A stretch of 59,865 nt of DNA, taken from NCBI GenBank assembly GCA_014379625.1, contig JACMLJ010000001.1, positions 1 through 59,865 on the forward strand, in the 5' to 3' direction. The DNA is from Ferruginibacter sp. (GTDB lineage Bacteria > Bacteroidota > Bacteroidia > Chitinophagales > Chitinophagaceae). Made by a program: the position numbers and the translations under genes. Below are positions 17,548-26,656 of this stretch, one piece after another. Position 1 is the first letter of the stretch. Each line of letters starts with the position of its first letter. The notes under the pieces are model-generated. The model did no database searches and was not told the origin of the DNA. It saw only the letters and a program-made list of their open reading frames with translations.

Positions 17548-19191
17548 TTATTGTTTAATAATTTTAAATACTTCTGTTTCATTGCCCGTCTGCACCTGCA
17601 ACAGGTATAACCCGGCAGGCAGCTGAGCCATATTCAGCAACTGGCTGCTGCTGCGCTGTGGTACCGATTGTGTAAGTACGAGTTGCCCGTTTGCCTTTAG
17701 CAGGCGGATGATCTTGTTGCCGGCTTCTTTAAAATAAATGGTGCTGGTATGCTGCACGGGGTTGGGGGTAATTACTAGTTTATTTGCAGTAACATTATTC
17801 AGCACTATCACTGCAGCGTAGGTAAACCTGCCATCCAGATCAACTTGTTTTATGCGGTAATAATTTTTCCCGGAAGCAGGAGCGGTATGCAAAAATTCAT
17901 ATCGTTGTATGCTGCTGCTGTTGCCTGCTGCTGCTACAGTGCCAATGGTTGAATAGCTGGTGCCGTTAGTGCTGTGTTCAATTTTAAAATTACTGGTATT
18001 GCTTTCGGATGAAGTGGCCCATTTAATTAATGCGCTATTGGTTTGCAACTGCCCCTGTACATATAACCAGGTTAAGGGCAGTGTTGTACCACAACTAACC
18101 TGAACAGGTGTATTGATGTCAACATTTCCACCATTGCCAATTTGCCCCACATCATTTCTACCCCAAATCCATAAGCTGGCATTGGATTTTATTGAACCAG
18201 AAGTGTTTGAAGCTGCGGTAATACTTTGCCAGTCTGTTTGTGTACCTGTTTGTTGCGGTTGATTTACTGATATATATGTGCCATTGCCTAGTTCTCCTGA
18301 AGAGTTAACTCCCCACCCCCAAAGGCTGCCATTGTTTTTAATGGCCAATGAATGAAAATCGCCGGCTGCAATTTTATTCCAGTCGGTGCCTGTTCCAATT
18401 TGTATCGGCGTATTTTTATTTACTGTAGTACCATCTCCCAACTGGCCTGCATTATTAATTCCCCATGCCCATAAGGTGTTGTTTGTTTTAGTGGCTAAAG
18501 AATATATGCCCCCTGTAGTAATATTTTTCCAGTTATTGTCAGTGCCAATCTGAATGGGTACATTACTATTGGTATTTGTGCCATCACCTAACTGGCCGCC
18601 GAAATTCCAACCCCATGCCCACAAAGTGCCATTTGTTTTTAATGCAAGGCAATGGGCCCCGCCGTCAATAAAAGCCCAATCATTGCCGGTACCAATTTGA
18701 ACGGGAGTATTTTTATCAGTGTTTGTACCATCGCCTAATTGTCCGTAAACATTCCGTCCCCATGCCCATAGGGTTCCATTTGTTTTAATGGCAAAACTGC
18801 TTACGCCACCTTCGGCAATAAAAGCCCAATCGTTATCAATGCCAATTTGAACGGGACTAGTTGTATTATTATTGGTACCATCACCTAATTGTCCATAAAA
18901 ATTATATCCCCATGCCCAAAGTGTGCCATCTGTTTTTATAGCTAAGGAATGCCTGCCTGCGGCAACAACAGTATCCCAATCTGTTGCTGTTCCTATTTGA
19001 ATTGGAATATTGGTATTGGCAGTTGTGCCATCGCCTAATTGCCCGTCCAAATTAAATCCCCATGCCCACAGTGTACCATTATTTTTTACGGCCAGGGTAT
19101 GAAAACCCACGGAAGCGTTTTGCCAGCATTGAGCATTAACGGGTATGGAAAATATAAAAAGGGCGATGATGAAGTAAAAAATCTTTTTCAT
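17548..19191 (-). CDS. RCC1-repeat protein with T9SS type A sorting domain
   Basis: 547 residues. A signal peptide (about 1-20, ending IPVNAQ) is followed by seven or so RCC1-type repeats, each with LWAWGxNxxGQLGDGT, over about residues 25-370; these should close a seven-bladed propeller. Next comes a fibronectin-like region (LPLTWLYVQGQLQTNSALIKW). The C-terminal tail of about 75 residues (ITPNPVQHTSTIYF, LPAGLYLLQVQTG, final KIIKQ) is a type IX secretion sorting domain, so the protein should cross the outer membrane and be anchored at the surface or released. The repeat copies are very similar, suggesting recent expansion. First gene of a two-gene unit with the YadA-like protein. Ligand unknown. 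Confidence 0.88.
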   Translation of the reverse strand: MKKIFYFIIALFIFSIPVNAQCWQNASVGFHTLAVKNNGTLWAWGFNLDGQLGDGTTANTNIPIQIGTATDWDTVVAAGRHSLAIKTDGTLWAWGYNFYGQLGDGTNNNTTSPVQIGIDNDWAFIAEGGVSSFAIKTNGTLWAWGRNVYGQLGDGTNTDKNTPVQIGTGNDWAFIDGGAHCLALKTNGTLWAWGWNFGGQLGDGTNTNSNVPIQIGTDNNWKNITTGGIYSLATKTNNTLWAWGINNAGQLGDGTTVNKNTPIQIGTGTDWNKIAAGDFHSLAIKNNGSLWGWGVNSSGELGNGTYISVNQPQQTGTQTDWQSITAASNTSGSIKSNASLWIWGRNDVGQIGNGGNVDINTPVQVSCGTTLPLTWLYVQGQLQTNSALIKWATSSESNTSNFKIEHSTNGTSYSTIGTVAAAGNSSSIQRYEFLHTAPASGKNYYRIKQVDLDGRFTYAAVIVLNNVTANKLVITPNPVQHTSTIYFKEAGNKIIRLLKANGQLVLTQSVPQRSSSQLLNMAQLPAGLYLLQVQTGNETEVFKIIKQ

Positions 19192-19251
19192 AACTGATGT
19201 TTAAGTGAGTACAAAAATTCAATTTTTTAAACAAGTATACAATCACCTGAA

Positions 19252-19281
19252 CACCTGTTTTTACCATCCCCCGAACAGGTG
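19252..19281. promoter_or_regulatory. Inverted repeat in a divergent promoter region
   Basis: CACCTGTT (19252-19259) pairs with AACAGGTG (19274-19281) across 14 bp, and a further CACCTGA lies just upstream. The site is between the RCC1 gene (minus) and the TPR kinase gene (plus) and could be an operator or a weak hairpin. Confidence 0.3.
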
Positions 19282-19360
19282 ATTTTGATTAAAAACTTGG
19301 AAATGTGGAGTATGATGTTATACTTTTAATAATAATTTTCCTGCAAAAGCATTTTAGCTT

Positions 19361-21295
19361 ATGAAAAGGTTACTTCTTTTATTTCTATTGCTGCCTTTAC
19401 AAAAATTGTGTGCACAAGCTGATGTAACTAAGGATAGTTTGTTGAAAGTATTGTCTGTTGCTAAAGAAGATACCAATAAGGTACTTACCTTAATTACCAT
19501 TGGGCAGCACGTGGAGTATAATAATCTGGAAGAAGCGAAAAATTATTATGTACAGGCAAATAAATTGAGCGAAAAGTTGAAATACACGATAGGTGTTTTA
19601 AAATATTATTCTAACTATACCGCTATTTTAAATATACAGGCCAGATTTGACTCGGCGCTCCGTCTCACAGAATATGCATTGGAATTAGCCAACAAGTTTG
19701 GCAATGAAGAACGCATCATCATTGCACATCAAAATCTTTCCGCCACCTATGCTTACCTGCAGGATTACGAAAGCGCACTTGAACATCTTTTACCATCAGT
19801 AGCTTATTTTGAAAAAACAAATAATGATGCCCGGTTAAGTCTTATATATGACAACCTGGGGGTGATATACAGGGAAACAAAACAATACGATAAGGCATTG
19901 GAATATCATCAAAAGGCTTTGGTTATTGCCCGTAAATCTGAAAACAGTTATGATATTGCCAACGTGTTATCTAATTTGGGAAATGCATACACCAGTTTAA
20001 AGAAATATGACACAGCTCTTGCGGTAATGCAGGAGTCTTTAAAGATTGCTAAAAAAGAAAATTATGATAACATCGTATCTAATGTAACAAGCAATATTGG
20101 AGCTGTTTTAATAAAGAGGGGCAGCTACGACAGTCTTTATTATTATTGTACCGAGGGGTTACGTTTGGCAGAAAAACTGGGTGATAACCTCACGATGGTG
20201 AATAATATTTACGGATTGGCATTGCATGCTTTTTACAGTAAAGATTTTAAAGGAAGTGAAGCATTAGCCAATACAGGTTTTGCTATGACAAAACAGAGAA
20301 ATTATGCAGAACCTTCACAGCTTTTTGCTGACCTTTTATCTGAGCTGGCACTGGTTAAAGGGGATTTGAAAAATTATGATTATTACAATCGCTTAAGTAT
20401 AGAATTATCCGAAAAATTTTTTAGCGAAAGAATGCAACGAAATGTGCAAACACTGGATAAAAAATTTGAGACAACAAAAAAAGAGCAGCAATTAAAACTA
20501 CAGCAAGCCACTATCCGGCAGAAAGGTACGTTGAATTATATTTTAATTGGCAGCATCGCCGCATTGTTGTTAATTTCTTTACTGGCCTATCGTACTTACG
20601 GGCAAAAAAGAAAATTACAGGAACAAAAAATTACAGCATTAGAAAATGAAAAATTATTACTTGCCACACAATCTATTGTAAAAGGCCAGGAAGATGAAAG
20701 AAGCAGATTGGCAAAAGATCTGCATGATGGCCTGGGCGGTTTGCTCAGTGGCGTTAAACTTCAATTAGGGGCTATGAAAGGAAATTTAATTTTATCGGAA
20801 GAACATGGGCGCATATTTAATAATGCGCTATTTAAATTAGATGAATCCATCAGCGAAATGCGCCGGGTTGCACATAACATGATGCCTGAAGCATTGATGA
20901 AATTGGGCCTGCAACAGGCTTTGCAGGATTATTGCGACGGGCTGTCCGTATCGCAACCCTTTAAAATAAATGGAGAGTTTTACGGTTTGGAAAAACGCAT
21001 GGAATCATCTGTTGAGATTGTTATTTACCGTATTGTGCAGGAGTTACTTAATAATGCCATCAAACATTCCGGTGCCCAAACCATTCTTGCACAGGTAATG
21101 CGGAATGACAATAGTCTCTCCATTACTGTGGAAGATAATGGCAAAGGCTTTGATAAAGCAACTTTGCTGCAGGGGGCAGGTTTAAAAAATATCCGCTCCA
21201 GGGTAGATTACCTGAGAGGCCAATTAGATATAAAATCTACCCCGGGAAAAGGAACTTCTTTTCATATAGAATGTATAATTGATAGCAATGGATAA
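19361..21295 (+). CDS. TPR sensor histidine kinase (HisKA_3 type)
   Basis: 644 residues. A signal peptide (MKRLLLLFLLLPLQKLCAQ) leads into a periplasmic TPR array of about six repeats over residues 30-365 (for instance ALEYHQKALVIARKS). One membrane helix follows at about 393-410, then a coiled coil. The cytoplasmic kinase has the H-box KDLHDGLGG (phospho-acceptor about His455), the N-box QELLNNAIKHSG and the G-box DNGKGFD, as in NarX/LiaS-type kinases. The stop overlaps the next gene, a NarL-type regulator, by 8 bp, so the two form a cognate pair. The signal sensed by the TPR domain is unknown. Confidence 0.92.
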   Translation: MKRLLLLFLLLPLQKLCAQADVTKDSLLKVLSVAKEDTNKVLTLITIGQHVEYNNLEEAKNYYVQANKLSEKLKYTIGVLKYYSNYTAILNIQARFDSALRLTEYALELANKFGNEERIIIAHQNLSATYAYLQDYESALEHLLPSVAYFEKTNNDARLSLIYDNLGVIYRETKQYDKALEYHQKALVIARKSENSYDIANVLSNLGNAYTSLKKYDTALAVMQESLKIAKKENYDNIVSNVTSNIGAVLIKRGSYDSLYYYCTEGLRLAEKLGDNLTMVNNIYGLALHAFYSKDFKGSEALANTGFAMTKQRNYAEPSQLFADLLSELALVKGDLKNYDYYNRLSIELSEKFFSERMQRNVQTLDKKFETTKKEQQLKLQQATIRQKGTLNYILIGSIAALLLISLLAYRTYGQKRKLQEQKITALENEKLLLATQSIVKGQEDERSRLAKDLHDGLGGLLSGVKLQLGAMKGNLILSEEHGRIFNNALFKLDESISEMRRVAHNMMPEALMKLGLQQALQDYCDGLSVSQPFKINGEFYGLEKRMESSVEIVIYRIVQELLNNAIKHSGAQTILAQVMRNDNSLSITVEDNGKGFDKATLLQGAGLKNIRSRVDYLRGQLDIKSTPGKGTSFHIECIIDSNG

Positions 21296-21911
21296 GATAA
21301 AAGTATTGGTGGTAGACGATCACCCCATGGTGCTGGAAGGGATGAAGAGTATGCTGGCACAGATACATTTTGTAGCTGTTATTGGTACAGCAAGCAGTGC
21401 ATTTGAAGCCGTAGAAATTATTAAACACTCGGCCCCGGATATTGTGATTACTGATATTAATATGCCGGAAATAAGCGGGATTGAGCTTGCATTGAAAATA
21501 AAGAATGAATTTCCCCAGGTGAAAATAATTGCTATGAGTACTTTCAAGGAGCGAAGTTATATTGCTCAAATGGTATTGAACGGTGCTTCGGGGTACCTGG
21601 TAAAAAGTGCTTCAAAAGAAGAAATTGAAGATGCTATTCTAAGTGTGTATGAAGGAAAATTGTACATGAGCCTCGATGTGAACCTTTCTGCCTCGGACAT
21701 ACAGCACCTGCATAGCGTTCCGGTGCTTAGCAGCAGGGAAAAGGAAGTGTTGCAATTAATTGCAGATGGTTTTACTAATCCGCAGATAGGTCAAAAATTA
21801 TACCTCAGTCTGCATACAATAGACAGTCACCGTAAAAACATTCTAACAAAGTTTGGAGTTAATAACACTGCCAATTTAATTAAGCTGGCTGCAAAGCATA
21901 ATATGGTATAA
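21288..21911 (+). CDS. NarL/FixJ-family response regulator
   Basis: 207 residues from the ATG at 21288; a TTG three codons upstream is a poorer start. The receiver domain has acidic residues Asp10/Asp11 (VVDDHPM), the phospho-acceptor Asp56 (VITDINMP) and the later Ser/Thr and Lys (MSTF, LVKSASK). The C-terminal LuxR-type helix-turn-helix begins at LSSREKEVLQLIADG and includes the recognition part HTIDSHRKNIL. It should be phosphorylated by the upstream TPR kinase and then bind DNA as a dimer. Targets are not evident; the divergent RCC1 unit on the other side of the kinase promoter is a possible candidate by position only. Confidence 0.93.
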   Translation: MDKIKVLVVDDHPMVLEGMKSMLAQIHFVAVIGTASSAFEAVEIIKHSAPDIVITDINMPEISGIELALKIKNEFPQVKIIAMSTFKERSYIAQMVLNGASGYLVKSASKEEIEDAILSVYEGKLYMSLDVNLSASDIQHLHSVPVLSSREKEVLQLIADGFTNPQIGQKLYLSLHTIDSHRKNILTKFGVNNTANLIKLAAKHNMV

Positions 21912-22227
21912 AAAAAATCCCTGCATCAGTCGAGCTGCTACCTTACCAATCAGGTTTTATCTCATGCAGAAGTGATATCCTTAGTGTCTGTGGGGAATAG
22001 TTCGTAAGGTCAGGAACCATGGCTGGGATCGGGTGATTACAGACAGTTTAGGCTTCTTCCTGCGAAGTCATGAGTATTGCTGCAAATGTTCCGCATTGCT
22101 TTTGGAATGGAGGCCAAAATGCCTCCAATAATAATTCTTTCCCCTAACTAATTATTTGTACATTAGTTCTCCATAATCTTTTATTGGTTCCCTCCTTACT
22201 ATTTTTTTAACGCTTAAAACTAAAACA
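21912..22227. other. Intergenic region with one hairpin
   Basis: No gene seen. TGGAGGC (22108-22114) pairs perfectly with GCCTCCA (22121-22127) around a 6-base loop. There is no T run, so its role as a terminator is doubtful. Confidence 0.4.
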
Positions 22228-22965
22228 ATGATGTCATCCCGATTTCTTCCGGTGTCTTTTTTCACCGCGGTATTGTTTTTCTTATCCTCCTGTAATGGAA
22301 GTGAAGAAAAGTCCGGTACCGACACAAGTAAAGACAGTACTACTACAGCAATTACTGAACCCGCCACTCCTTCAACCATTGTTACCACCCCACAGGGTAT
22401 ATTACTGGTAAAACACAAAGTGAGTAATTTTACAAAGTGGAAAGCATCCTACGATGCCCATGATTCCATGCGGCTGGCAGGTGGTATGCATAATTATGTA
22501 ATTGGCCGGTCTATTGATGATTCCAATATGGTGATTGTAGCCGTAAAAGCAGACGACATGGCCAAAGCCAAAGCATTTTCCACAGACGCCAAACTTAAAG
22601 AAGCTATGCAAAAAGGAGGCGTAACAGGCAAGCCATCGTTTGCGTTTTTAACCGCCACTTTCCAAGATACTGTTGTTATTAATTCAGCCATCCGGTCATT
22701 AACGACTTTTACGGTTAAAGACTGGGATGCCTGGCAAAAAGGCTTTAAAGAGGGCAGCCAGGAAAGAATAGATAATGGTATAACCGACAGGGTGTATGGT
22801 CATGATGCAGACGATGATCATAAAATAATGCTGGTAACGGCACTAATGGATACTGCAAAGGCGTTTGCTTACTGGAAATCGGATATGCTGAAAAAAAGAA
22901 GGGCAGTATCAGGAGTAATAGGCGTGCCCGACAGGTTTGTGTTTCGCATAGTTCAACGGTATTAG
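22228..22965 (+). CDS. Lipoprotein with duplicated ferredoxin-like (dimeric alpha/beta barrel) domain
   Basis: 245 residues starting MMSSRFLP, with a lipoprotein signal (FLSSC) and a Ser/Thr-rich linker to about residue 50. Two similar domains follow. The first includes LLVKHKVSNFTKWKASYDAHD and VIVAVKADDMAKAKAF; the second includes FTVKDWDAWQKGFKEG and MLVTALMDTAKAFAYW. The strand-helix-strand order and the WKASYD/WQKGFKEG helices resemble dimeric alpha/beta barrel proteins of the monooxygenase (ABM) type, here as an internal tandem that could fold as a pseudo-dimer. No catalytic residue is obvious. It stands alone. The lipoprotein call is firm; the fold is inferred. Confidence 0.6.
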   Translation: MMSSRFLPVSFFTAVLFFLSSCNGSEEKSGTDTSKDSTTTAITEPATPSTIVTTPQGILLVKHKVSNFTKWKASYDAHDSMRLAGGMHNYVIGRSIDDSNMVIVAVKADDMAKAKAFSTDAKLKEAMQKGGVTGKPSFAFLTATFQDTVVINSAIRSLTTFTVKDWDAWQKGFKEGSQERIDNGITDRVYGHDADDDHKIMLVTALMDTAKAFAYWKSDMLKKRRAVSGVIGVPDRFVFRIVQRY

Positions 22966-23568
22966 GAAGTCATTTGGCTACAAATACATGTGTCGCTACT
23001 TAACTACGCAAATTTTTCGTCAAATATTTTTCGTTATATTTTTTTTCAGGATTGATTGTCCTCTTCCTGGGATATGTTTGCCTTGCTGTGATGTTAGCTG
23101 ATGCATTGATGTTTGTCTTGTGATTTGATTGCTTCTAATTTAATGGGAGCGTTTAAAACTAAAGGACGAGCTGCATTTCAAATGTGCTAATGTAAAAATG
23201 CCCCAATTCCACCGGTAAATAATCTTCCAAAAAAGTGACAACTTTTTTTGCAGTTTTTTTTGCCCCTGGCCTAAATTTAAATTGCAGGATTTGAAAGCGT
23301 TCCAAAAAGCAAGTCCAGTTCATGTCCGATTCATTACAAATTCGACAAAACAGATAAAACACAAAGCCAGGCGAAATTTGAAAATTCATGACTTACAAAA
23401 TCCGTCAATAAACTATTTTGTATACATTCCCATGCGAACTCCTAAAGCGAATATTGTTATAGTAATAAATTGAAATTATTCGAAGTGTCCGCAAAAAGCA
23501 GATTAAAAATCTTTTAGAGTTTTTAAAATTTCAAATGGGGCGATATTTTTTACCCATTCAGCCATTGA
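22966..23568. other. Intergenic region carrying repeat copy A
   Basis: Short open frames on both strands have no coding character. Bases 23180-23265 resemble 24601-24692 on the other side of the phzF-like gene, in the same orientation: GCTAATGT, then CCnAATTCC, AATAATCT, TGACAACTT and TTTGCAG followed by a T run. Confidence 0.45.
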
Positions 23569-24450
23569 TTAAATTTCAATATCAAGCGATTGCATGGATA
23601 TGCCTTTTCCCCCTGCCATCAGGTTAATGATTTTTTTACCTTCTAAAAAAAGGTTAACAATGACCAGGCTGGGAGATGGCGTTTTCATAAAGTAGCCCTG
23701 CTCTATCAGAAACTGATTTTTTTCTATTTTGAGGAGGTCATATAAATAGCAGGCAAGCGGCCCGGCAGCCATACCTGTGGCGGATTCCTCCGGGATCCCA
23801 TAGAATGGGGCAAACATCCTGCAGGATGCATCTCTGCCGGCAATCACTGTTTCGCCGGTAAAAACATAATAGCCAATCAGTCCGTATTGTTCACTGATTG
23901 CAGCAATAAGATCCGGATCAGGTTGAAGGTTTTTAAGTGTCCATTGAGTTTTCAAACCTACCAAAAGAAATGAGTTACCGGTATTGACCACCATTGGCGC
24001 TGCTTCATCTATCAGGTCGCCCGTTTGCAATTGGAGGGATAAAAGAATTTTTTCCATATCGTTTTTAACCGGTGTATATATCGGCGCTACCTGTTCCATA
24101 AAAGCAATATCATCCTGTAGAATAATTTTCCTGATCCCATCAATTGTTTCTTTGGAAGAAATAGCTTTATTGGGCAGCAGCTTTTGTTTCAGGTAAGAGA
24201 AAGTGGCAATGGTGGCATGGCCGCAGTGAGCGATCTGGCGGGAAGGCGTGTAAAAATCTAATTTGTAGTCTGCAACAGCGGAGGCAGAAACAAAAGCGGT
24301 TTCGGATAATCCGATCTTTGCGGCGATCTTTAATTTATCTTCATTGGATAACCCGTCTGCATTAAACACCACGCCTGCAGGATTACCCCCCTCGTTGTTA
24401 TCAACAAATCCATTGATAATTTCAACATGTACTTTTTTTAAACTTTCCAT
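23569..24450 (-). CDS. PhzF family isomerase-like protein
   Basis: 293 residues, the usual family length, with two matching halves of the diaminopimelate-epimerase fold. Diagnostic segments are GNPAGVVF near the N-terminus, GLSETAFV with the catalytic Glu50, IAHCGHATIA, and the second-half SATGMAAGPLACYL. PhzF isomerises a dihydro-hydroxyanthranilate intermediate in phenazine synthesis, but no other phenazine gene is present here, and most family members act on unknown small molecules. The protein is cytoplasmic. The gene is monocistronic and lies between two diverged copies of an intergenic repeat. The start MESLKKVHVEI fits the family. Confidence 0.88.
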   Translation of the reverse strand: MESLKKVHVEIINGFVDNNEGGNPAGVVFNADGLSNEDKLKIAAKIGLSETAFVSASAVADYKLDFYTPSRQIAHCGHATIATFSYLKQKLLPNKAISSKETIDGIRKIILQDDIAFMEQVAPIYTPVKNDMEKILLSLQLQTGDLIDEAAPMVVNTGNSFLLVGLKTQWTLKNLQPDPDLIAAISEQYGLIGYYVFTGETVIAGRDASCRMFAPFYGIPEESATGMAAGPLACYLYDLLKIEKNQFLIEQGYFMKTPSPSLVIVNLFLEGKKIINLMAGGKGISMQSLDIEI

Positions 24451-25527
24451 TTATTTTAGCCCCGTTTTATTTATTACAAAATAATAAACCCTTCCAATAA
24501 ATACTATTTGGAGTGGCGCTCTAAACCAACTGTAATTCAACCCTCCGCCATCATAACTGGCCATTTTTAAATCCACATATGAATGGCTCCATAATATGCT
24601 AATTTGCTAATGTGTTGATGCAAAAACGCCCTAATTCCGCTAATAATAATCTGCAGAAAAAATGACAACTTGTTTGCAGCTTTTTTTCTACAGCGCTTAA
24701 ACATCCTGCACCGGATACGTTTACCTGAAAGCTACCTGGTTTAATGCAGGAATTGAATAGGCAGTTTGGAAAGGCGGCTCAAATTAATGTACTGTGGAAG
24801 ATAAAATAAAATGCTGAAAAAGTTACCGCCTGCGACCAAAATCTGATAGCTATTTGTTCTTCATGGGTAATCACAGGCAGGGATGTTCGGGTTATAAAAT
24901 GCGGTAATGTGGGCATAATGGTTTTCAAGATGGTAAGCTGCTCATAAGACGTCGCAAGTCATTGAAATTTAGCAGGCTAATGGGTTAACTGTGGAATCAA
25001 TTTCTCTTTTATTTCGCAGAAATTGTTTTCGGTTTTAGTTAAATAAATACCCGTTTCATAAACAAATTTATTTTTTAATAATCATATCAGATTTTACAAT
25101 TATTTAACTATCTTAGTTGTCTAAATCTTTCTGCCATAAAATTTCGTAGGTCGGACTGATATTACACCTGATTGCAAAAGGTTCACCTCTTTCAATATTC
25201 TTCCAAAAACTGCCGCCTGCAAGCTCATTTAATCTGGTACCATGTGAATAGCATACTTTAAAACGGGGGTGTATTCATGATAGTTTTCATAACGTCAAAC
25301 CTGAAACGAAGTTCAAAAACGATTGGATGAATTTTCTCCCTGATCGCCCTTAGCCCCGGCCAAGGGTAAATGCGGTTTGAAGTTATTTTTAATTGCAAGG
25401 ACAGCTTATATCAAAAAAATTGAAAACCTGCTTTAAAAAGTTTCTATCCAATAAAAAGGACCTCGTTATGTATATTTTATTGCAGACAATCTATTATGTA
25501 CGTTTTTTAAATTCAAATTATATGCAC
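24451..25527. other. Long intergenic region carrying repeat copy B
   Basis: About 1.08 kb without a convincing gene, RNA or terminator. Repeat copy B (24601-24692) is the diverged counterpart of 23180-23265. The stretch may hold decayed sequence; no frame was traced. Confidence 0.45.
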
Positions 25528-26526
25528 ATGAAACAGATTAGTTTTACCAGCCTCCTCATTTTTGGACTATCCATGTTTTGTATGGCTCAAAAAGACAACA
25601 GTAAAAATCAAAAAAACCGGGATACCATTCATCCAACGCTTACCCTTTCAAAGGAACCCCGTTTCCTGATGAATATTCATGGCGGCTACGCTTTAGGGCT
25701 GGGATCAACGTTTAAGTTTTACCCGGATGACGTAAGTTCTGTTTCAGTGTTTGTGCCGGGAAACGGTACCCCTGGAAAATCTACCAATTATCGAAATCCA
25801 ACGAAAGGACTCGGAGATGGTTTTAGAATTGGAGGTGGATTTTCGTTCATTTTAAATGATTTTATCAATATAGGAATGGATTTGGATTATTTTAAAAGCA
25901 CCATAAAAAAAACCAGGGATTCGAGCTACCTTGAAACGCAGATATCTTCCCTAATGCCCGGGCCTGATGAATATGGCTACCAGGAGCGTAAAACCATATC
26001 CTACAATGCAACACTTATAACACTCACTCCCCATATTACCTTCAAGGCAATTTCGAGGCCCAAATGGTTTATTTATAATAAAATAGGAGCTGTTGTTTCA
26101 TTCCGGCCCAATAGCGTGCAAAAAGAAGTAACTGATATTACGGTCCGGCAGGGCTGGCAGGGTTTTTATAAAGACTCATTAAGCCAGGCAGTAACAAATT
26201 ATGAGTGGGGTATAAAAAAGCCTGCATTGGGCTTTATGGGTGCTTTTGGAATGCAGGTTAAAATTGCAAAAAAACTAAGGGCATTTGGTGAACTGCAATT
26301 TTCGCACATTGTATTTATTGCACGCAGGCGATCATTGACAGATTTTGCTGTTGATGGCAGGGATATGAAAAGTACCTTACCGGTTAGCTTACGTGAAATT
26401 GAGTTTGTAAAATCATTTAGCACCGGCTCTAATAGCAATCCAGACCAACCTGTCCAGGCACTTATACAGCGAATACCCATCACCTATATTGGTGTGCAAC
26501 TCGGGATAGCTTTCCAGTTAAGATGA
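25528..26526 (+). CDS. Outer-membrane beta-barrel protein (hypothetical)
   Basis: 332 residues from the ATG at 25528 (MKQISFTSLLIFGLSMFCMAQ), which gives a clean signal peptide; ATG 25522 would add two residues, and an open frame continues upstream without coding character. The mature part has alternating hydrophobic strands and ends with a barrel-like C-terminus (TYIGVQLGIAFQLR, final aromatic/arginine). Glycine-aromatic strand pairs such as FRIGGGFSFIL and NIGMDLDYF support an OmpA-like or porin-type barrel of 8-12 strands. It is followed after 130 bp by a membrane-anchored coiled-coil gene. Function unknown; no TonB box or plug domain. Confidence 0.65.
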   Translation: MKQISFTSLLIFGLSMFCMAQKDNSKNQKNRDTIHPTLTLSKEPRFLMNIHGGYALGLGSTFKFYPDDVSSVSVFVPGNGTPGKSTNYRNPTKGLGDGFRIGGGFSFILNDFINIGMDLDYFKSTIKKTRDSSYLETQISSLMPGPDEYGYQERKTISYNATLITLTPHITFKAISRPKWFIYNKIGAVVSFRPNSVQKEVTDITVRQGWQGFYKDSLSQAVTNYEWGIKKPALGFMGAFGMQVKIAKKLRAFGELQFSHIVFIARRRSLTDFAVDGRDMKSTLPVSLREIEFVKSFSTGSNSNPDQPVQALIQRIPITYIGVQLGIAFQLR

Positions 26527-26656
26527 TAAACTGAGAGAAAGATTCGTATAATACCAGGCCTTGTTTACCTAACCTGTTCTTAGCGCTTTTTATTAACATT
26601 CACGTCAATAATTCTCTTTGAATGCCTGTCAATCACCTAAATAAAAAATAAAAATT

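Noticed and set aside
23159..23473. Opposite-strand frames near repeat copy A
   Set aside because: They overlap each other and the diverged repeat, with a composition unlike real proteins.
23569..24450. Phenazine biosynthesis locus
   Set aside because: Only a PhzF-family protein is present; no phzA-E or phzG, and the family is widespread outside phenazine producers.
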